Under the pieces are notes generated by a model. That model saw nothing but the letters and a program-made list of their open reading frames with translations. It did not search any database and was not told where the DNA came from. Positions 35,713 to 44,499 of a stretch of DNA of 64,000 nucleotides are shown here, one piece after another (within the stretch, counting starts at the first letter, position 1; every line of letters begins with the position of its first letter). Made by a program: the position numbers and the translations under genes. Source of the DNA: CBDDBX01 sp965225955 (GTDB lineage Bacteria; Acidobacteriota; Aminicenantia; UBA2199); the NCBI GenBank assembly GCA_965225955.1, contig CBDDBX010000006.1, positions 62,001 through 126,000 of the forward strand, given 5' to 3'.

Positions 35713-36336
35713 TTACCCTATTTTCACAGGAATACCTGCTATACAGCTAAAAACATGCTCTGATAAAGTTCCGGCACCGGTATTAAGTATTCCCAGCATA
35801 TCCCTGTAAAAGCGGTTTATTTTTTCTGCCGGCACAATTCCGCAACCAACTTCATTGGTTACAAAGATAACTACTCTCTCATCATATCGCTCTGTATAAT
35901 CCACGTTTTTAACTTCAGGCACAGTCCCGATAAAGCCTGCCCCTCTGTTTACAGGACGCCTGAAAGCAGTAAGCTCCTTCAGTTCTGAAATAAACCCTTC
36001 CACTTCTGCCTCAACACTGCCACTCTTATAGTGAAAAACATTACCCAGCCAGGTAGCAAAGCATTCAACCATAATAACCCGGCTCTCCATTGCACTCTTT
36101 CTGATAGCAGAAATCAGATCAAGAGGCTCTTCAATAGTAACAAATTCATCTCCCCTGCGCTCCCGGTGCTTCTCAATTCTGCCCTTGAACTCATCATCCA
36201 TAACCTCCCCGGTTGCAATATAACCTATCCTGGAACCCTTCCAGTACCTCCGGTTTATCTCAAGACTAAGCTCCTCAGCAAAACTACTTTTCCCTGATCT
36301 GGCACCACCAGTTACAGTAATAAATGAATAATTCAT
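35713..36336 (-). CDS. cobU: Adenosylcobinamide kinase / guanylyltransferase
   Basis: A 207-residue CobU: P-loop GGARSGKSS at residues 9-17, VTNEVGCGIVPAEKINRFYRD near 160-180, and an ECFATWLGNV segment. It phosphorylates adenosylcobinamide and adds GMP, in the nucleotide-loop part of cobamide assembly. CbiE follows 78 nt downstream. A MITE-like element lies just upstream, so the promoter might be altered by it. Confidence 0.9.
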   Translation of the reverse strand: MNYSFITVTGGARSGKSSFAEELSLEINRRYWKGSRIGYIATGEVMDDEFKGRIEKHRERRGDEFVTIEEPLDLISAIRKSAMESRVIMVECFATWLGNVFHYKSGSVEAEVEGFISELKELTAFRRPVNRGAGFIGTVPEVKNVDYTERYDERVVIFVTNEVGCGIVPAEKINRFYRDMLGILNTGAGTLSEHVFSCIAGIPVKIG

Positions 36337-36356
36337 GCTTTTATTGTACCATCTAT

Positions 36357-36514
36357 GGGGACGGTACCTAAAAATATATATTTTTTTGTTTTCAGGTTAA
36401 GTATTTTATATTTATAACGCACTTTTTTTGACAAAAAACCAGTAAAGCTCATCAACCCCCTCTCTGAAATGCAAATTCCTTAAAAACAGTTTCATATTTT
36501 TAGGTACCGTCCCC
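36357..36514. repeat. MITE/REP-like element, copy 2
   Basis: 158 nt between GGGGACGGTACCTAAAAATA (36357-36376) and its inverted match (…ATTTTTAGGTACCGTCCCC, ending 36514). Same termini as the element at 23620-23770 but a different AT-rich interior. Confidence 0.75.
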
Positions 36515-36613
36515 GTTTTGTCTTTGTTCGCTATTTATTGAAATATAATCTCATGATTATGTCCATTGACAGAAGGGCTCATTAAACAGATAATTAATAT
36601 CTTTGGAGAAGAG

Positions 36614-37597
36614 ATGTATAAAAAAGAGCTTGCAGTTGGTAAAAGAGCTGTTTCACTTGCTATGAAGATAGTTGTATCTATTCAGGACAGGCTATCAGAT
36701 TCACAATGCATTACTAAAGAGGATAGTAGTCCGGTTACTGTAGCTGATTTTATAGCCCAGGCTCTTATTTGCAACATTCTGAATACTGAGTTTCCCGATA
36801 TACCTATTGTTGCAGAAGAGTCCTCTTCAGCTATTACAGATAAACCTGAACTTCACAGTAAGATAAATTCAATTGTTGAGAGTGATCCTCTTCTTGAAAT
36901 GTTGCGGAGCAATTTTCTCAAAAGCATTGATCTGGGGCAGTTTACTCCTTCTCCAGGTGATACGTTCTGGACTCTTGATCCTATTGACGGAACCAAAGGT
37001 TTTATTAGAGGAGAACAGTATTCAGTCGCTCTGGCTCTTATTCATAAGGGAGAGGTTGTAGCGGGTATTCTGGGGTGCCCAAGACTTGTGGTTCCTTCTC
37101 TTACCAGCACAGAAGGTGTTATTTTTTACAGCTCCAGAGATATCAATACCAGAATACTATCCGTTTCTGAAGAGATCGAGCAGGAAGCGGTAATATCTGA
37201 CGAAACAGATTTCTCAAAAATGAAATTTGTTCAGAGTTATGTCTCTTCCCACAGTGATATTGAGAAGCAACATCAGATAGCAGATTCACTCAGAATAGAT
37301 TCTACTCCTGTTCAGATGGACAGTCAGGTTAAATATGGAGCAATCGCTTCAGCTCTTGCAGATATCTACCTGAGGATTCCACATCCTGATAATCCCGACT
37401 ATAAAGAGAAGATATGGGATCACGCTGCAGGATCTATTCTTGTAGAACAGGCTGGCGGTTGTGTTTCAGATATTTTTGGAAAAAAACTGGACTTTAATTG
37501 TGGAAGAATTATGGTTAACAATACCGGAATACTTGCTACATCAGAGAAAGCATCAAAAGGAACTCTCAACGCCCTCTCCGACATCAATTTTATATAA
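36614..37597 (+). CDS. 3'(2'),5'-bisphosphate nucleotidase-like phosphatase (inositol monophosphatase family)
   Basis: I choose ATG 36614, preceded by GGAGAAGAG; a TTG at 36566 gives 16 more residues. The 327-residue protein has the Mg-binding DSSPVTVADFIAQAL, EE in VAEESS, DPIDGTKGFIRG and WDHAAGSILVEQAGGCVSD motifs of the family. Size and the PIDGTKGF form fit HAL2/BPNT-type enzymes, which hydrolyse PAP (3'-phosphoadenosine 5'-phosphate) to AMP, more than inositol monophosphatase. A single gene next to a MITE copy. Confidence 0.8.
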   Translation: MYKKELAVGKRAVSLAMKIVVSIQDRLSDSQCITKEDSSPVTVADFIAQALICNILNTEFPDIPIVAEESSSAITDKPELHSKINSIVESDPLLEMLRSNFLKSIDLGQFTPSPGDTFWTLDPIDGTKGFIRGEQYSVALALIHKGEVVAGILGCPRLVVPSLTSTEGVIFYSSRDINTRILSVSEEIEQEAVISDETDFSKMKFVQSYVSSHSDIEKQHQIADSLRIDSTPVQMDSQVKYGAIASALADIYLRIPHPDNPDYKEKIWDHAAGSILVEQAGGCVSDIFGKKLDFNCGRIMVNNTGILATSEKASKGTLNALSDINFI

Positions 37598-37601
37598 TTT
37601 A

Positions 37602-38156
37602 TCAGGTGATTTTTCCGCGATAATCCTGTGGTTTTACTTTATAGAGAAGAGGAGCAATTTTATCTATCGCTTTTTCTGCAAGTGCGAGATCTTCACCTGT
37701 AAAATCAGGACCGGACTCCATTACAGCCCTTCCCCGTCTTGATATCTCAAGTACACCAAAAACTTCATCCCCATTCATAAGAGGCAGCCCCATCATTTTA
37801 AAAACAGTAAGTCTCTCATTGTCAGGAGTTTTGATCATTTCAAATATCATCAGGTGTTTCTGCTGTGAAAGATTATTTTCAATAACTCCACGTCCCCTTC
37901 TGAAAACCCCTGAAGCAACAGCTTCTATTGAATTAACAGGAATCATCCCTGCATCAACCAGATATTCAGGTGCTGCAAAAGAGAGAATTGATTTTTCTTC
38001 ATTGGCAAGAAGAATTGCCACTTCGTATTGTGTAACTCTCAGATTATCTATGAAGTAGTTTACTATTCCTTCTATTATTTCCTTAAAGGCTTCTTTCTTA
38101 TCTTTTGTCGCTACATCTTCTTCAAGCTGGCTCATTAATAGTTCGATACTCTTCAT
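37602..38156 (-). CDS. GAF-domain protein
   Basis: A 184-residue single GAF-domain protein (about 25-170): YEVAILLANEEKSILSFAAP, GVFRRGRGVIENNLSQQKHL, GLPLMNGDEVFGVLEISRRG. Such domains bind small ligands or sense redox; with no output domain it likely acts on a partner encoded elsewhere. Tail to tail with the phosphatase gene. SD GGAG. Confidence 0.75.
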   Translation of the reverse strand: MKSIELLMSQLEEDVATKDKKEAFKEIIEGIVNYFIDNLRVTQYEVAILLANEEKSILSFAAPEYLVDAGMIPVNSIEAVASGVFRRGRGVIENNLSQQKHLMIFEMIKTPDNERLTVFKMMGLPLMNGDEVFGVLEISRRGRAVMESGPDFTGEDLALAEKAIDKIAPLLYKVKPQDYRGKIT

Positions 38157-38322
38157 CTTCGCTCCTTTACTTCAGATATAATAATATTATTGATTATAAA
38201 AAACAAGAATCTGTTAAAACTAAACTACACTAAAAAAACCCTTCAATCAGGAGGGCTAAAAATCAGAATAATCAATAAAAAAAGCCTCTATAAAGATGTT
38301 TTATTGAGTTTGCGGGTAAAAT

Positions 38323-39315
38323 ATGTTAAAAAAACCCATGCGCGATTTAAAACTTTCTGTTGTTATTCCTCTCTATAATGAAGAGGAAAATGTTACCCCT
38401 CTCTACGAAGAGATTATTGCAGCTGTTGATAAAGAGTTCAGGGATTTTGAAATAATCTTTATAAATGACGGCAGTACCGATAACTCTCTTGTTAAACTGT
38501 ACGAACTTCACGATAGAGATTCGAGAGTTAAAGTAATAAACCTGAGACGAAATTTTGGACAGACACCTGCAATGTCAGCAGGTTTTAAACTATGCACAGG
38601 AGACATTGTAATCACAATGGATTCAGATCTTCAGAACGATCCTGCAGATATACCCATGGTTGCAGACAAACTTCAGGAAGGCTACGACATAGTAAATGGC
38701 TGGCGTAGAGACAGGCAGGATAAATTTATTACAAGAAAACTTCCATCATTCTTCGGTAACAAACTGATATCATTTATTACAAAGGTTAAACTTCACGATT
38801 ATGGCTGCGCACTTAGAGGATTTAAGCAGGAAGTGGTTAAGAACCTCTCTCTTTATGGTGAGATGCACAGATATCTTCCGGCTATTGCTTCCAAGTTCGG
38901 AACAAAGTCCATTGAAGTACCTGTTAATCACAGAGAAAGAAAATTTGGCAAGTCAAAATATGGTCTCAACAGAACATTCAGAGTTGTTCTGGATCTGATT
39001 ACAATAAAATACTTTCTCACCTTCTCTCACAGACCACTGCAGATCTTTGGAGGCTTTGGACTCCTCATGATGCTTACGGGTTTTCTAACTGGTACTTTTC
39101 TTTCAATTGAGAAATACATTAATAATCAGGCTATTGCAGGAAGACCTCTTCTATTTTTTACTGTACTAATGCTCTTCCTTGGCTTTCAGATGATTACTCT
39201 GGGACTTCTGGCAGAAATGCTTGCAAAAATCTATCATGAAGGTCTGGACAAGACTTCCTATTCAATAAGAAACACAAAAGGATTTGATAATGAAAATATT
39301 GATGATCGCTCCTGA
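38323..39315 (+). CDS. Family 2 glycosyltransferase, dolichyl-phosphate mannosyltransferase/GtrB type
   Basis: A 330-residue GT2: SVVIPLYNEEENV, FINDGSTDNS, TMDSDLQNDPADIP (DxD), and GCALRGFKQEV, followed by two C-terminal transmembrane helices (about 230-255 and 270-300). This fits enzymes that load sugars on a polyprenyl phosphate for envelope glycosylation. Start may be ATG 38323 or ATG 38338. It overlaps the next glycosyltransferase gene by 26 nt. Confidence 0.88.
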   Translation: MLKKPMRDLKLSVVIPLYNEEENVTPLYEEIIAAVDKEFRDFEIIFINDGSTDNSLVKLYELHDRDSRVKVINLRRNFGQTPAMSAGFKLCTGDIVITMDSDLQNDPADIPMVADKLQEGYDIVNGWRRDRQDKFITRKLPSFFGNKLISFITKVKLHDYGCALRGFKQEVVKNLSLYGEMHRYLPAIASKFGTKSIEVPVNHRERKFGKSKYGLNRTFRVVLDLITIKYFLTFSHRPLQIFGGFGLLMMLTGFLTGTFLSIEKYINNQAIAGRPLLFFTVLMLFLGFQMITLGLLAEMLAKIYHEGLDKTSYSIRNTKGFDNENIDDRS

Positions 39316-40441
39316 GCCGTTTTTTGAGCCCAGAGGAACTCCTTTTTCAGAATATTACAGAATAAAAGCTTTGTCCGAACTGGGACACCAGATTGATCTG
39401 GTAACATACCCGATTGGAGAAGATAAAGACATAGATGGTCTTAAAATAATAAGAGCAAAAACACCATTCAATATAAAGAAGGTCAAAACCGGACCTTCTG
39501 CCGCAAAACTTGTTCTGGACTTCTTCCTCTTCTTCAAAGCCTGGAAACAGCTCCGTAAAGGGAAATATGATCTTATTCATACTCATGAAGAAGCCAACAT
39601 AATGGGAGTATTTTTCAATAAGTTATCAAAAGTACCTCATCTTTACGATATGCACTCATCTCTTGTACAACAGATGGACAACTTTAAATTTACCACCTCA
39701 GGTATGATTAAAGGAGTCTTCAAAATCGTGGAAAAAATGTCTCTGAAAAATGCAGCTTCTGCAATTGTTATCTGCAAATCCCTGTTTGATCATGCAGCAG
39801 AGATCACTTCTCCTGACAAACTGGTAATGATAGAAAACTTCATCGACGATACTCCTGAACAGCTTGACACAGAAAGGCTTGCTGCTCTGGAAAAAGAGTT
39901 GGGAAAAGATAAAAAGAAACTGATTATATATACCGGTACTCTTGAAAAATATCAGGGAATTCCTTTCCTTCTGAAGGCCTTCTCTCTTCTTGATGAGAAC
40001 TATAAACTTGTTCTTGTAGGAGGTAAACCTTATCAGGTTGATGAAACCCGTGAAGAGGCTGAATCACTTGGGGTTTCAGAAAGGGTTCATATGACAGGCA
40101 GATTGCCTTTTGACAATATTCCATACTATCTTGCAGCTGCTGATGCTCTGGTATCCCCGAGGATTCTGGGAACCAATATTCCACTGAAAATATATCAGTA
40201 TCTTAAGAGCGGCACTCCTGTAGTAGCAACAGATCTCTATACTCATACTCAGACTCTTACTGATAAGATATCTATCTTACCTAAGCCGGAACCTGAAGAT
40301 TTTGCACAGGGCATAAGAGGTGCTGTATCAGAAAAAGGAGTAGAGGTAGCCAGAGGAGCCTCTCAGTTCTGTAAAGAAAATTACAGTAAAGAGAGATATC
40401 TGGAGCTTGTTTCAGAAGTAGTCAATAAAGCAGTAAAGTAA
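39290..40441 (+). CDS. Family 4 glycosyltransferase
   Basis: ATG 39290 with AAAGGA upstream is the likely start (383 residues). GT-B fold: an N-terminal MKILMIAPEPFFEPRGTPFS, then the C-terminal IIYTGTLEKYQGIPFLLKAF and DALVSPRILGTNIPLKIYQYLKSGTPVVATD with the nucleotide-sugar-binding glutamate region altered. Acts in the cytoplasm, probably on a lipid-linked or envelope polysaccharide. Coupled to the preceding GT2 gene. Confidence 0.85.
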   Translation: MKILMIAPEPFFEPRGTPFSEYYRIKALSELGHQIDLVTYPIGEDKDIDGLKIIRAKTPFNIKKVKTGPSAAKLVLDFFLFFKAWKQLRKGKYDLIHTHEEANIMGVFFNKLSKVPHLYDMHSSLVQQMDNFKFTTSGMIKGVFKIVEKMSLKNAASAIVICKSLFDHAAEITSPDKLVMIENFIDDTPEQLDTERLAALEKELGKDKKKLIIYTGTLEKYQGIPFLLKAFSLLDENYKLVLVGGKPYQVDETREEAESLGVSERVHMTGRLPFDNIPYYLAAADALVSPRILGTNIPLKIYQYLKSGTPVVATDLYTHTQTLTDKISILPKPEPEDFAQGIRGAVSEKGVEVARGASQFCKENYSKERYLELVSEVVNKAVK

Positions 40442-40516
40442 TAACCTCATCTGTTTTTGACTTTTTAATGCCTCTATTATAATATTTTTCCATAAACCGC
40501 TTCACCGGAGGGAAAA

Positions 40517-41098
40517 TTGGAAATACTTCTTGAGAAAAAAGCTGGAAAAGGTAAGTTTGTTCTAATACAGAACTCAATAATCGGGGAAAAAACCGAAGCC
40601 ATTATTAATCCGGCAAATGAATGTCTTGCCCATGGCGGAGGAGTTGCAGGGCTTATATCAAGAGAGGGTGGCCCTGATATTCAGAGAGAAAGTGATAGGA
40701 AATCTCCAGTAGAAACAGGCAGTGCAACATATACAACAGCCGGAACACTGCCATATAAATATATTATCCACACTGTTGGCCCAATATGGCGTGGTGGAGA
40801 AGAGAACGAATCTGCCCTTCTTGAAAGTGCAGTAACATCAGCACTGATAGTGGCTGAGAAGCTTAAACTTGAATCCGTCTCAATGCCTTCAATTTCAACA
40901 GGCATATTTAAGTATCCTCTGAAACCAGCTATATCAATAATTTTCCATACTATACTGGAATTTCTTCAGCAAAAAGCTGTACATCTCAAAGAGATTCACC
41001 TCTGCGAACATGATCCTGAAAAGGCCGATCTTATGAAAAAGAAGATAATGAGTATAATGCCAACTGAACTTACCGAGAATATAATGGAGCTTAAGTAG
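40517..41098 (+). CDS. Macro-domain protein (ADP-ribose metabolite hydrolase)
   Basis: A 193-residue macro domain: AIINPANECLAHGGGVAGLI is the ADP-ribose-binding loop, YIIHTVGPIW and SMPSISTGIFKYP complete the pocket. Macro proteins remove ADP-ribose from proteins or hydrolyse O-acetyl-ADP-ribose, the by-product of sirtuins; a sirtuin gene is present at 952. TTG start, supported by GGAGGG 4 nt upstream. Confidence 0.85.
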   Translation: MEILLEKKAGKGKFVLIQNSIIGEKTEAIINPANECLAHGGGVAGLISREGGPDIQRESDRKSPVETGSATYTTAGTLPYKYIIHTVGPIWRGGEENESALLESAVTSALIVAEKLKLESVSMPSISTGIFKYPLKPAISIIFHTILEFLQQKAVHLKEIHLCEHDPEKADLMKKKIMSIMPTELTENIMELK

Positions 41099-41100
41099 AA

Positions 41101-43131
41101 TTAACTGAAGTTGATAGTTTTAAGTCTCTTTTCGAGTATTTCAAGCCGGGATTTCATATAATCCGTATATTCCCCGGAAGTGAGATCTGCAACATCCTCT
41201 TCTGATGCTTTGAAAATATCGTAATCCCTTGTTATTTCTGAAAGAGTAAAGTTCATTCCCCCGGATTGTGCAGTTCCCAGAAACTCTCCTCCCCCTCTGT
41301 TTTTCAGATCCTCTTCTGCCAGCTTAAAACCATCTCCACAGGACACGACTGTTTCTATCCGGTTTTTTCCCGATTCTGTCATTTTATCCGGAGTTATAAG
41401 GTAGCAGTAGGAGAAATCACTACCACGCCCGACTCTTCCTCTGAGCTGATGAAGCTGAGCCATACCGTAGCGATCGGCATTCTCAATGACCATTACCGTT
41501 GCATCAGGTACATCGATACCAACCTCAATTACAGTAGTTGATACAAGCACCCTTATATGCCCATTATAAAAATCATCCATAATGCGCTGCTTATCTTCTG
41601 AACCGGTACGTCCTGTTAAAGAGCCTACAAGATTTTTTCCAAAAATTTTTTCATACCACTCCAGTTCCTGCTCTACAGCCAGTAGTTCCGGCTGGAACTC
41701 TGACACATCTATTAATGGAAGAACCACATATACTTTACTACCAGCTTCAACTCCGGCTTTGAGCTTTTTATAAAAACCGCTTCTCTCCTTTACAGAAATA
41801 TTCCGGGTTAATATGGGTTTGCGATCAGAAGGTTTCTCTTTGATTACAGAGAGAGCCAGATCTTTATAGATACTGAGCATAAGAGTTCTGGGAATAGGTG
41901 TAGCTGTCATTACAAGAACATCTGTGCCAGTTCCTTTATAGCAGAGACGGGCTCTCTGTGCCACACCGAATCTGTGCTGTTCATCAACTACCACAAGAGA
42001 AAGATTCTTAAAACATACACTCTCTCCAATAAGAGAATGAGTTCCAAAAACCACCTCTATTTCACCTGAAGCCAGACTCTCAAGAACTGATCTTCTTTCT
42101 GCTGTTTTCATTCCTGCAGTGAGTTTAGCTACCTTATGTCTGCCAAAGAAATCTACAGCTTTTCTGTAGTGCTGATCCACAAGAATTTCTGTTGGAGCAA
42201 GGAAAGCTCCCTGATACCCATTTTTCACAGCAACCATAAGAGCAATGAAAGCAACAACGGTTTTACCTGTCCCCACATCTCCCAGTAGCAGGCGACTCAT
42301 AGGGCTATCACTTGTCATATCTGCAAAAACATCTTTTACACTACTCTTCTGCCCATCTGTCAACTCAAAAGGCACTGCCTCTCTTAAGCTTTTTTTGATT
42401 GAATTATCGATTGTATAGTGATGGCTCTTTTTACCAGGCTTAAGTATTTTCCGGCCATACTCCAGTTCAAACCAGAAGAAGAAGAACTCCACATACCTGA
42501 ACCGGAAATGTCCCTCTTCGGCATCATCTCTGGAATTAAGAGGAAAATGAATTTTCCTTAATGCTTCAACTGCAGAAGTCATCTCTCTCTTTTTTACAAC
42601 TGATGCAGGAAGAAACTCCTCCTCTTCCCCCATGTTATCAAGAGCAGAGCGGATAAACTTCTCAAGTCTCCCACCAGTTACAGTTCCGACTCTTCTGTAG
42701 AGGGGCTTAATATAACCATCTTTAAGATCTTTCAGAATCACAGGAGCTGTAAATTTGTAACGACTACCTGCATCCTCAGCCTTTCCAATGAAGAAAAGTT
42801 CTTCAACTTCTGAAAGGTTTTTCTTAAGATAGGGCTGATTGAAGAATATCAGCTCACTATTTTCTCCGCATACAATACAGTCAACAATTGTTATACCTGA
42901 GCCTTTCCCCCAGCCTCTTGAAATTCTTATTCCCTTTATATCACCGACATAGAGTCTTTTTGCTCCCGGCACCACCTCTTCCGAGAGCTCAGAAGGGTCA
43001 ATATATTCTGATGGAAAAATTCTGAGGAGATCCCCAATAGTTTCGATTCCTTTTGAAACAAAAATATCTGAAAACTTCTTACCTACACCTTTAATAGATG
43101 AGACAGGAGATAAAAAACCCGATTTAATCAA
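41101..43131 (-). CDS. recG: ATP-dependent DNA helicase RecG
   Basis: A 676-residue RecG: N-terminal wedge/OB domain (about 1-220), helicase motif I GDVGTGKTV, II DEQH, III TATPIPRT, and LRGRVGRG motif VI, with a C-terminal TRG-like KNRGGGEFLGTAQSG. It remodels stalled forks and branched DNA. TTG start overlaps the stop of the preceding gene (TTGA), so it is coupled. Third gene after purN and a secreted hypothetical. Confidence 0.95.
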   Translation of the reverse strand: MIKSGFLSPVSSIKGVGKKFSDIFVSKGIETIGDLLRIFPSEYIDPSELSEEVVPGAKRLYVGDIKGIRISRGWGKGSGITIVDCIVCGENSELIFFNQPYLKKNLSEVEELFFIGKAEDAGSRYKFTAPVILKDLKDGYIKPLYRRVGTVTGGRLEKFIRSALDNMGEEEEFLPASVVKKREMTSAVEALRKIHFPLNSRDDAEEGHFRFRYVEFFFFWFELEYGRKILKPGKKSHHYTIDNSIKKSLREAVPFELTDGQKSSVKDVFADMTSDSPMSRLLLGDVGTGKTVVAFIALMVAVKNGYQGAFLAPTEILVDQHYRKAVDFFGRHKVAKLTAGMKTAERRSVLESLASGEIEVVFGTHSLIGESVCFKNLSLVVVDEQHRFGVAQRARLCYKGTGTDVLVMTATPIPRTLMLSIYKDLALSVIKEKPSDRKPILTRNISVKERSGFYKKLKAGVEAGSKVYVVLPLIDVSEFQPELLAVEQELEWYEKIFGKNLVGSLTGRTGSEDKQRIMDDFYNGHIRVLVSTTVIEVGIDVPDATVMVIENADRYGMAQLHQLRGRVGRGSDFSYCYLITPDKMTESGKNRIETVVSCGDGFKLAEEDLKNRGGGEFLGTAQSGGMNFTLSEITRDYDIFKASEEDVADLTSGEYTDYMKSRLEILEKRLKTINFS

Positions 43132-43697
43132 TAGAATACCGTTAATGATCCTTTATCTATTTTTACACTCTTAATGCCGGGAACCATTGCAAACCAGTCG
43201 TACATGGATTTTTTAACCTTATTGGATGACTGGGTAGCACTGAAGGCCTGATCAAGAAGATCCGGTGAGAATGTTGCTCCGTTTACCTTCAGGTCATCAA
43301 AAATGAATCTTACCCGATAATTACTGCACTCCAGAGTTCCACTGAATTCCACATCAAACTCTTTAAGAAAAGAGGGTAATGCTTTATATTTTTCACCTTT
43401 AAAGAGAAGACTGATCTCCCCTTCCACCCGGTTCTTTTTTTCCAGTGCAATACTTATAGTCTTTATTTCAGGAACATATTTTTTAAGATATATAAGATTC
43501 AGATATGAATTAAGCTCACTCTCAGTAAAGGCTTTCTTCTTCATATAAACAGAGCGATTTCGCTTCTTCATCATTCTTTTCATAAAACCATCAAGTTTAC
43601 GGGCCTCCTCTTCAGAATATTTCCTATCTGAAGATACTGCTGAAAGAAGAGATGCTGTTAAAAAGAATATCAGTGAAATATGGAACAATTTTTTCAT
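43128..43697 (-). CDS. Secreted hypothetical protein
   Basis: A 189-residue protein with signal peptide (1-19, FHISLIFFLTASLLSAV). The mature part has a helical start (EEEARKLDGFMKRMMKKRNR) then beta-rich sequence (TISIALEKKNRVEGEISLLF; VEFSGTLECSNYRVRFIFDD; VKIDKGSLTVFY). It looks like a lipid-binding, LolA- or DUF2993-like fold, but no motif proves it. Overlaps both purN (4 nt) and recG (4 nt). Confidence 0.55.
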   Translation of the reverse strand: MKKLFHISLIFFLTASLLSAVSSDRKYSEEEARKLDGFMKRMMKKRNRSVYMKKKAFTESELNSYLNLIYLKKYVPEIKTISIALEKKNRVEGEISLLFKGEKYKALPSFLKEFDVEFSGTLECSNYRVRFIFDDLKVNGATFSPDLLDQAFSATQSSNKVKKSMYDWFAMVPGIKSVKIDKGSLTVFY

Positions 43698-44299
43698 AAA
43701 ACCTTTCTCCCTTTTACTTCAAGTTCACCATTAAAAAACCTCTGAACCGCTTCAGAATAAGCAATGTGCTCCTGCTCCAGAATTCTGGCAGCAAGAGAAT
43801 CTCTTGTATCTCCTTCAAATACAGATACGGTTTTCTGAAGAATAATAGGACCAGTATCCATTCCTTCATCAACAAAATGTACGGTACAGCCACTTACTTT
43901 AACCCCATAATCAAATGCCTGGCCCTGTGCATCAAGTCCCGGAAAAGATGGCAGAAGAGATGGGTGAATATTAATTATTCTGTTTCTGAAACCTTCTACA
44001 AGCACAGCCCCCACAATCCTCATATAGCCTGCAAGACAGACCAGTTCAACATTGTGTTCTTTAAGTAGTTCCAGCAGATGTTTCTCATAACAGCCCCTGC
44101 TTTCAAAGCTCCTCGGTTTTATATGAAATGCCGGAATTCCATAATCTCTGGCTTTATCCAGGCCTGGTGCTTTCTTCTTGTCTGATATAACCAGATCTAT
44201 CGAAAAAAGAGATTCATTTTTTAATGAAAAGTCATAAAGAGCCTGAAAATTTGATCCTCTACCTGAAAGAAAAACCGCTGTTTTACCCTTTTTAGTCAT
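43694..44299 (-). CDS. purN: Phosphoribosylglycinamide formyltransferase
   Basis: Start at ATG 44299 (201 residues); the open frame extends into the tRNA upstream but that part is not coding. The N-terminal TAVFLSGRGSNFQAL binds the substrate; the IINIHPSLLPSFPGLDAQGQ segment holds the catalytic N-H and DTGPII the aspartate. It transfers formyl from 10-formyl-THF to GAR in purine synthesis. purM lies elsewhere in the window at 47973. Confidence 0.92.
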   Translation of the reverse strand: MTKKGKTAVFLSGRGSNFQALYDFSLKNESLFSIDLVISDKKKAPGLDKARDYGIPAFHIKPRSFESRGCYEKHLLELLKEHNVELVCLAGYMRIVGAVLVEGFRNRIINIHPSLLPSFPGLDAQGQAFDYGVKVSGCTVHFVDEGMDTGPIILQKTVSVFEGDTRDSLAARILEQEHIAYSEAVQRFFNGELEVKGRKVL

Positions 44300-44318
44300 G
44301 ATATTAAATTGAAGGATA

Positions 44319-44402
44319 TGCCGAAGGGGGGACTCGAACCCCCACAGGCATTCGCCCACAAGTACCTGAAACTTGCGCGTCTACCAATTCCGCCACTTCG
44401 GC
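44319..44402 (-). tRNA. tRNA-Leu (CAG)
   Basis: An 84-nt type II tRNA. Acceptor GCCGAAG pairs with CTTCGGC plus A73; D-arm AATTGGTAGA; anticodon stem CAAGT/ACTTG with loop TTCAGGT (anticodon CAG, decoding CUG); long variable arm; T-loop GTTCGAGTC. CCA is not encoded. It precedes the purN operon and has a consensus promoter upstream. Confidence 0.95.
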
Positions 44403-44412
44403 ATAAAGACCA

Positions 44413-44441
44413 TTTATATTCCAAATCCGTTGATTTGTCAA
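44413..44441 (-). promoter_or_regulatory. tRNA-Leu promoter
   Basis: Minus-strand TTGACA (44441-44436), 17 nt, TATAAA (44418-44413), ending about 10 nt before the tRNA 5' end. Confidence 0.8.
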
Positions 44442-44499
44442 GAGCCACAGCAAAAGAAGTCGGTTCTTTGTATCGGGCTTTTATGATATTATTCTCTTC

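Noticed and set aside
35635..36560. Cobalamin riboswitch near cobU/cbiE
   Set aside because: No B12-box-like conserved core was found; the upstream space is occupied by the MITE-like element.
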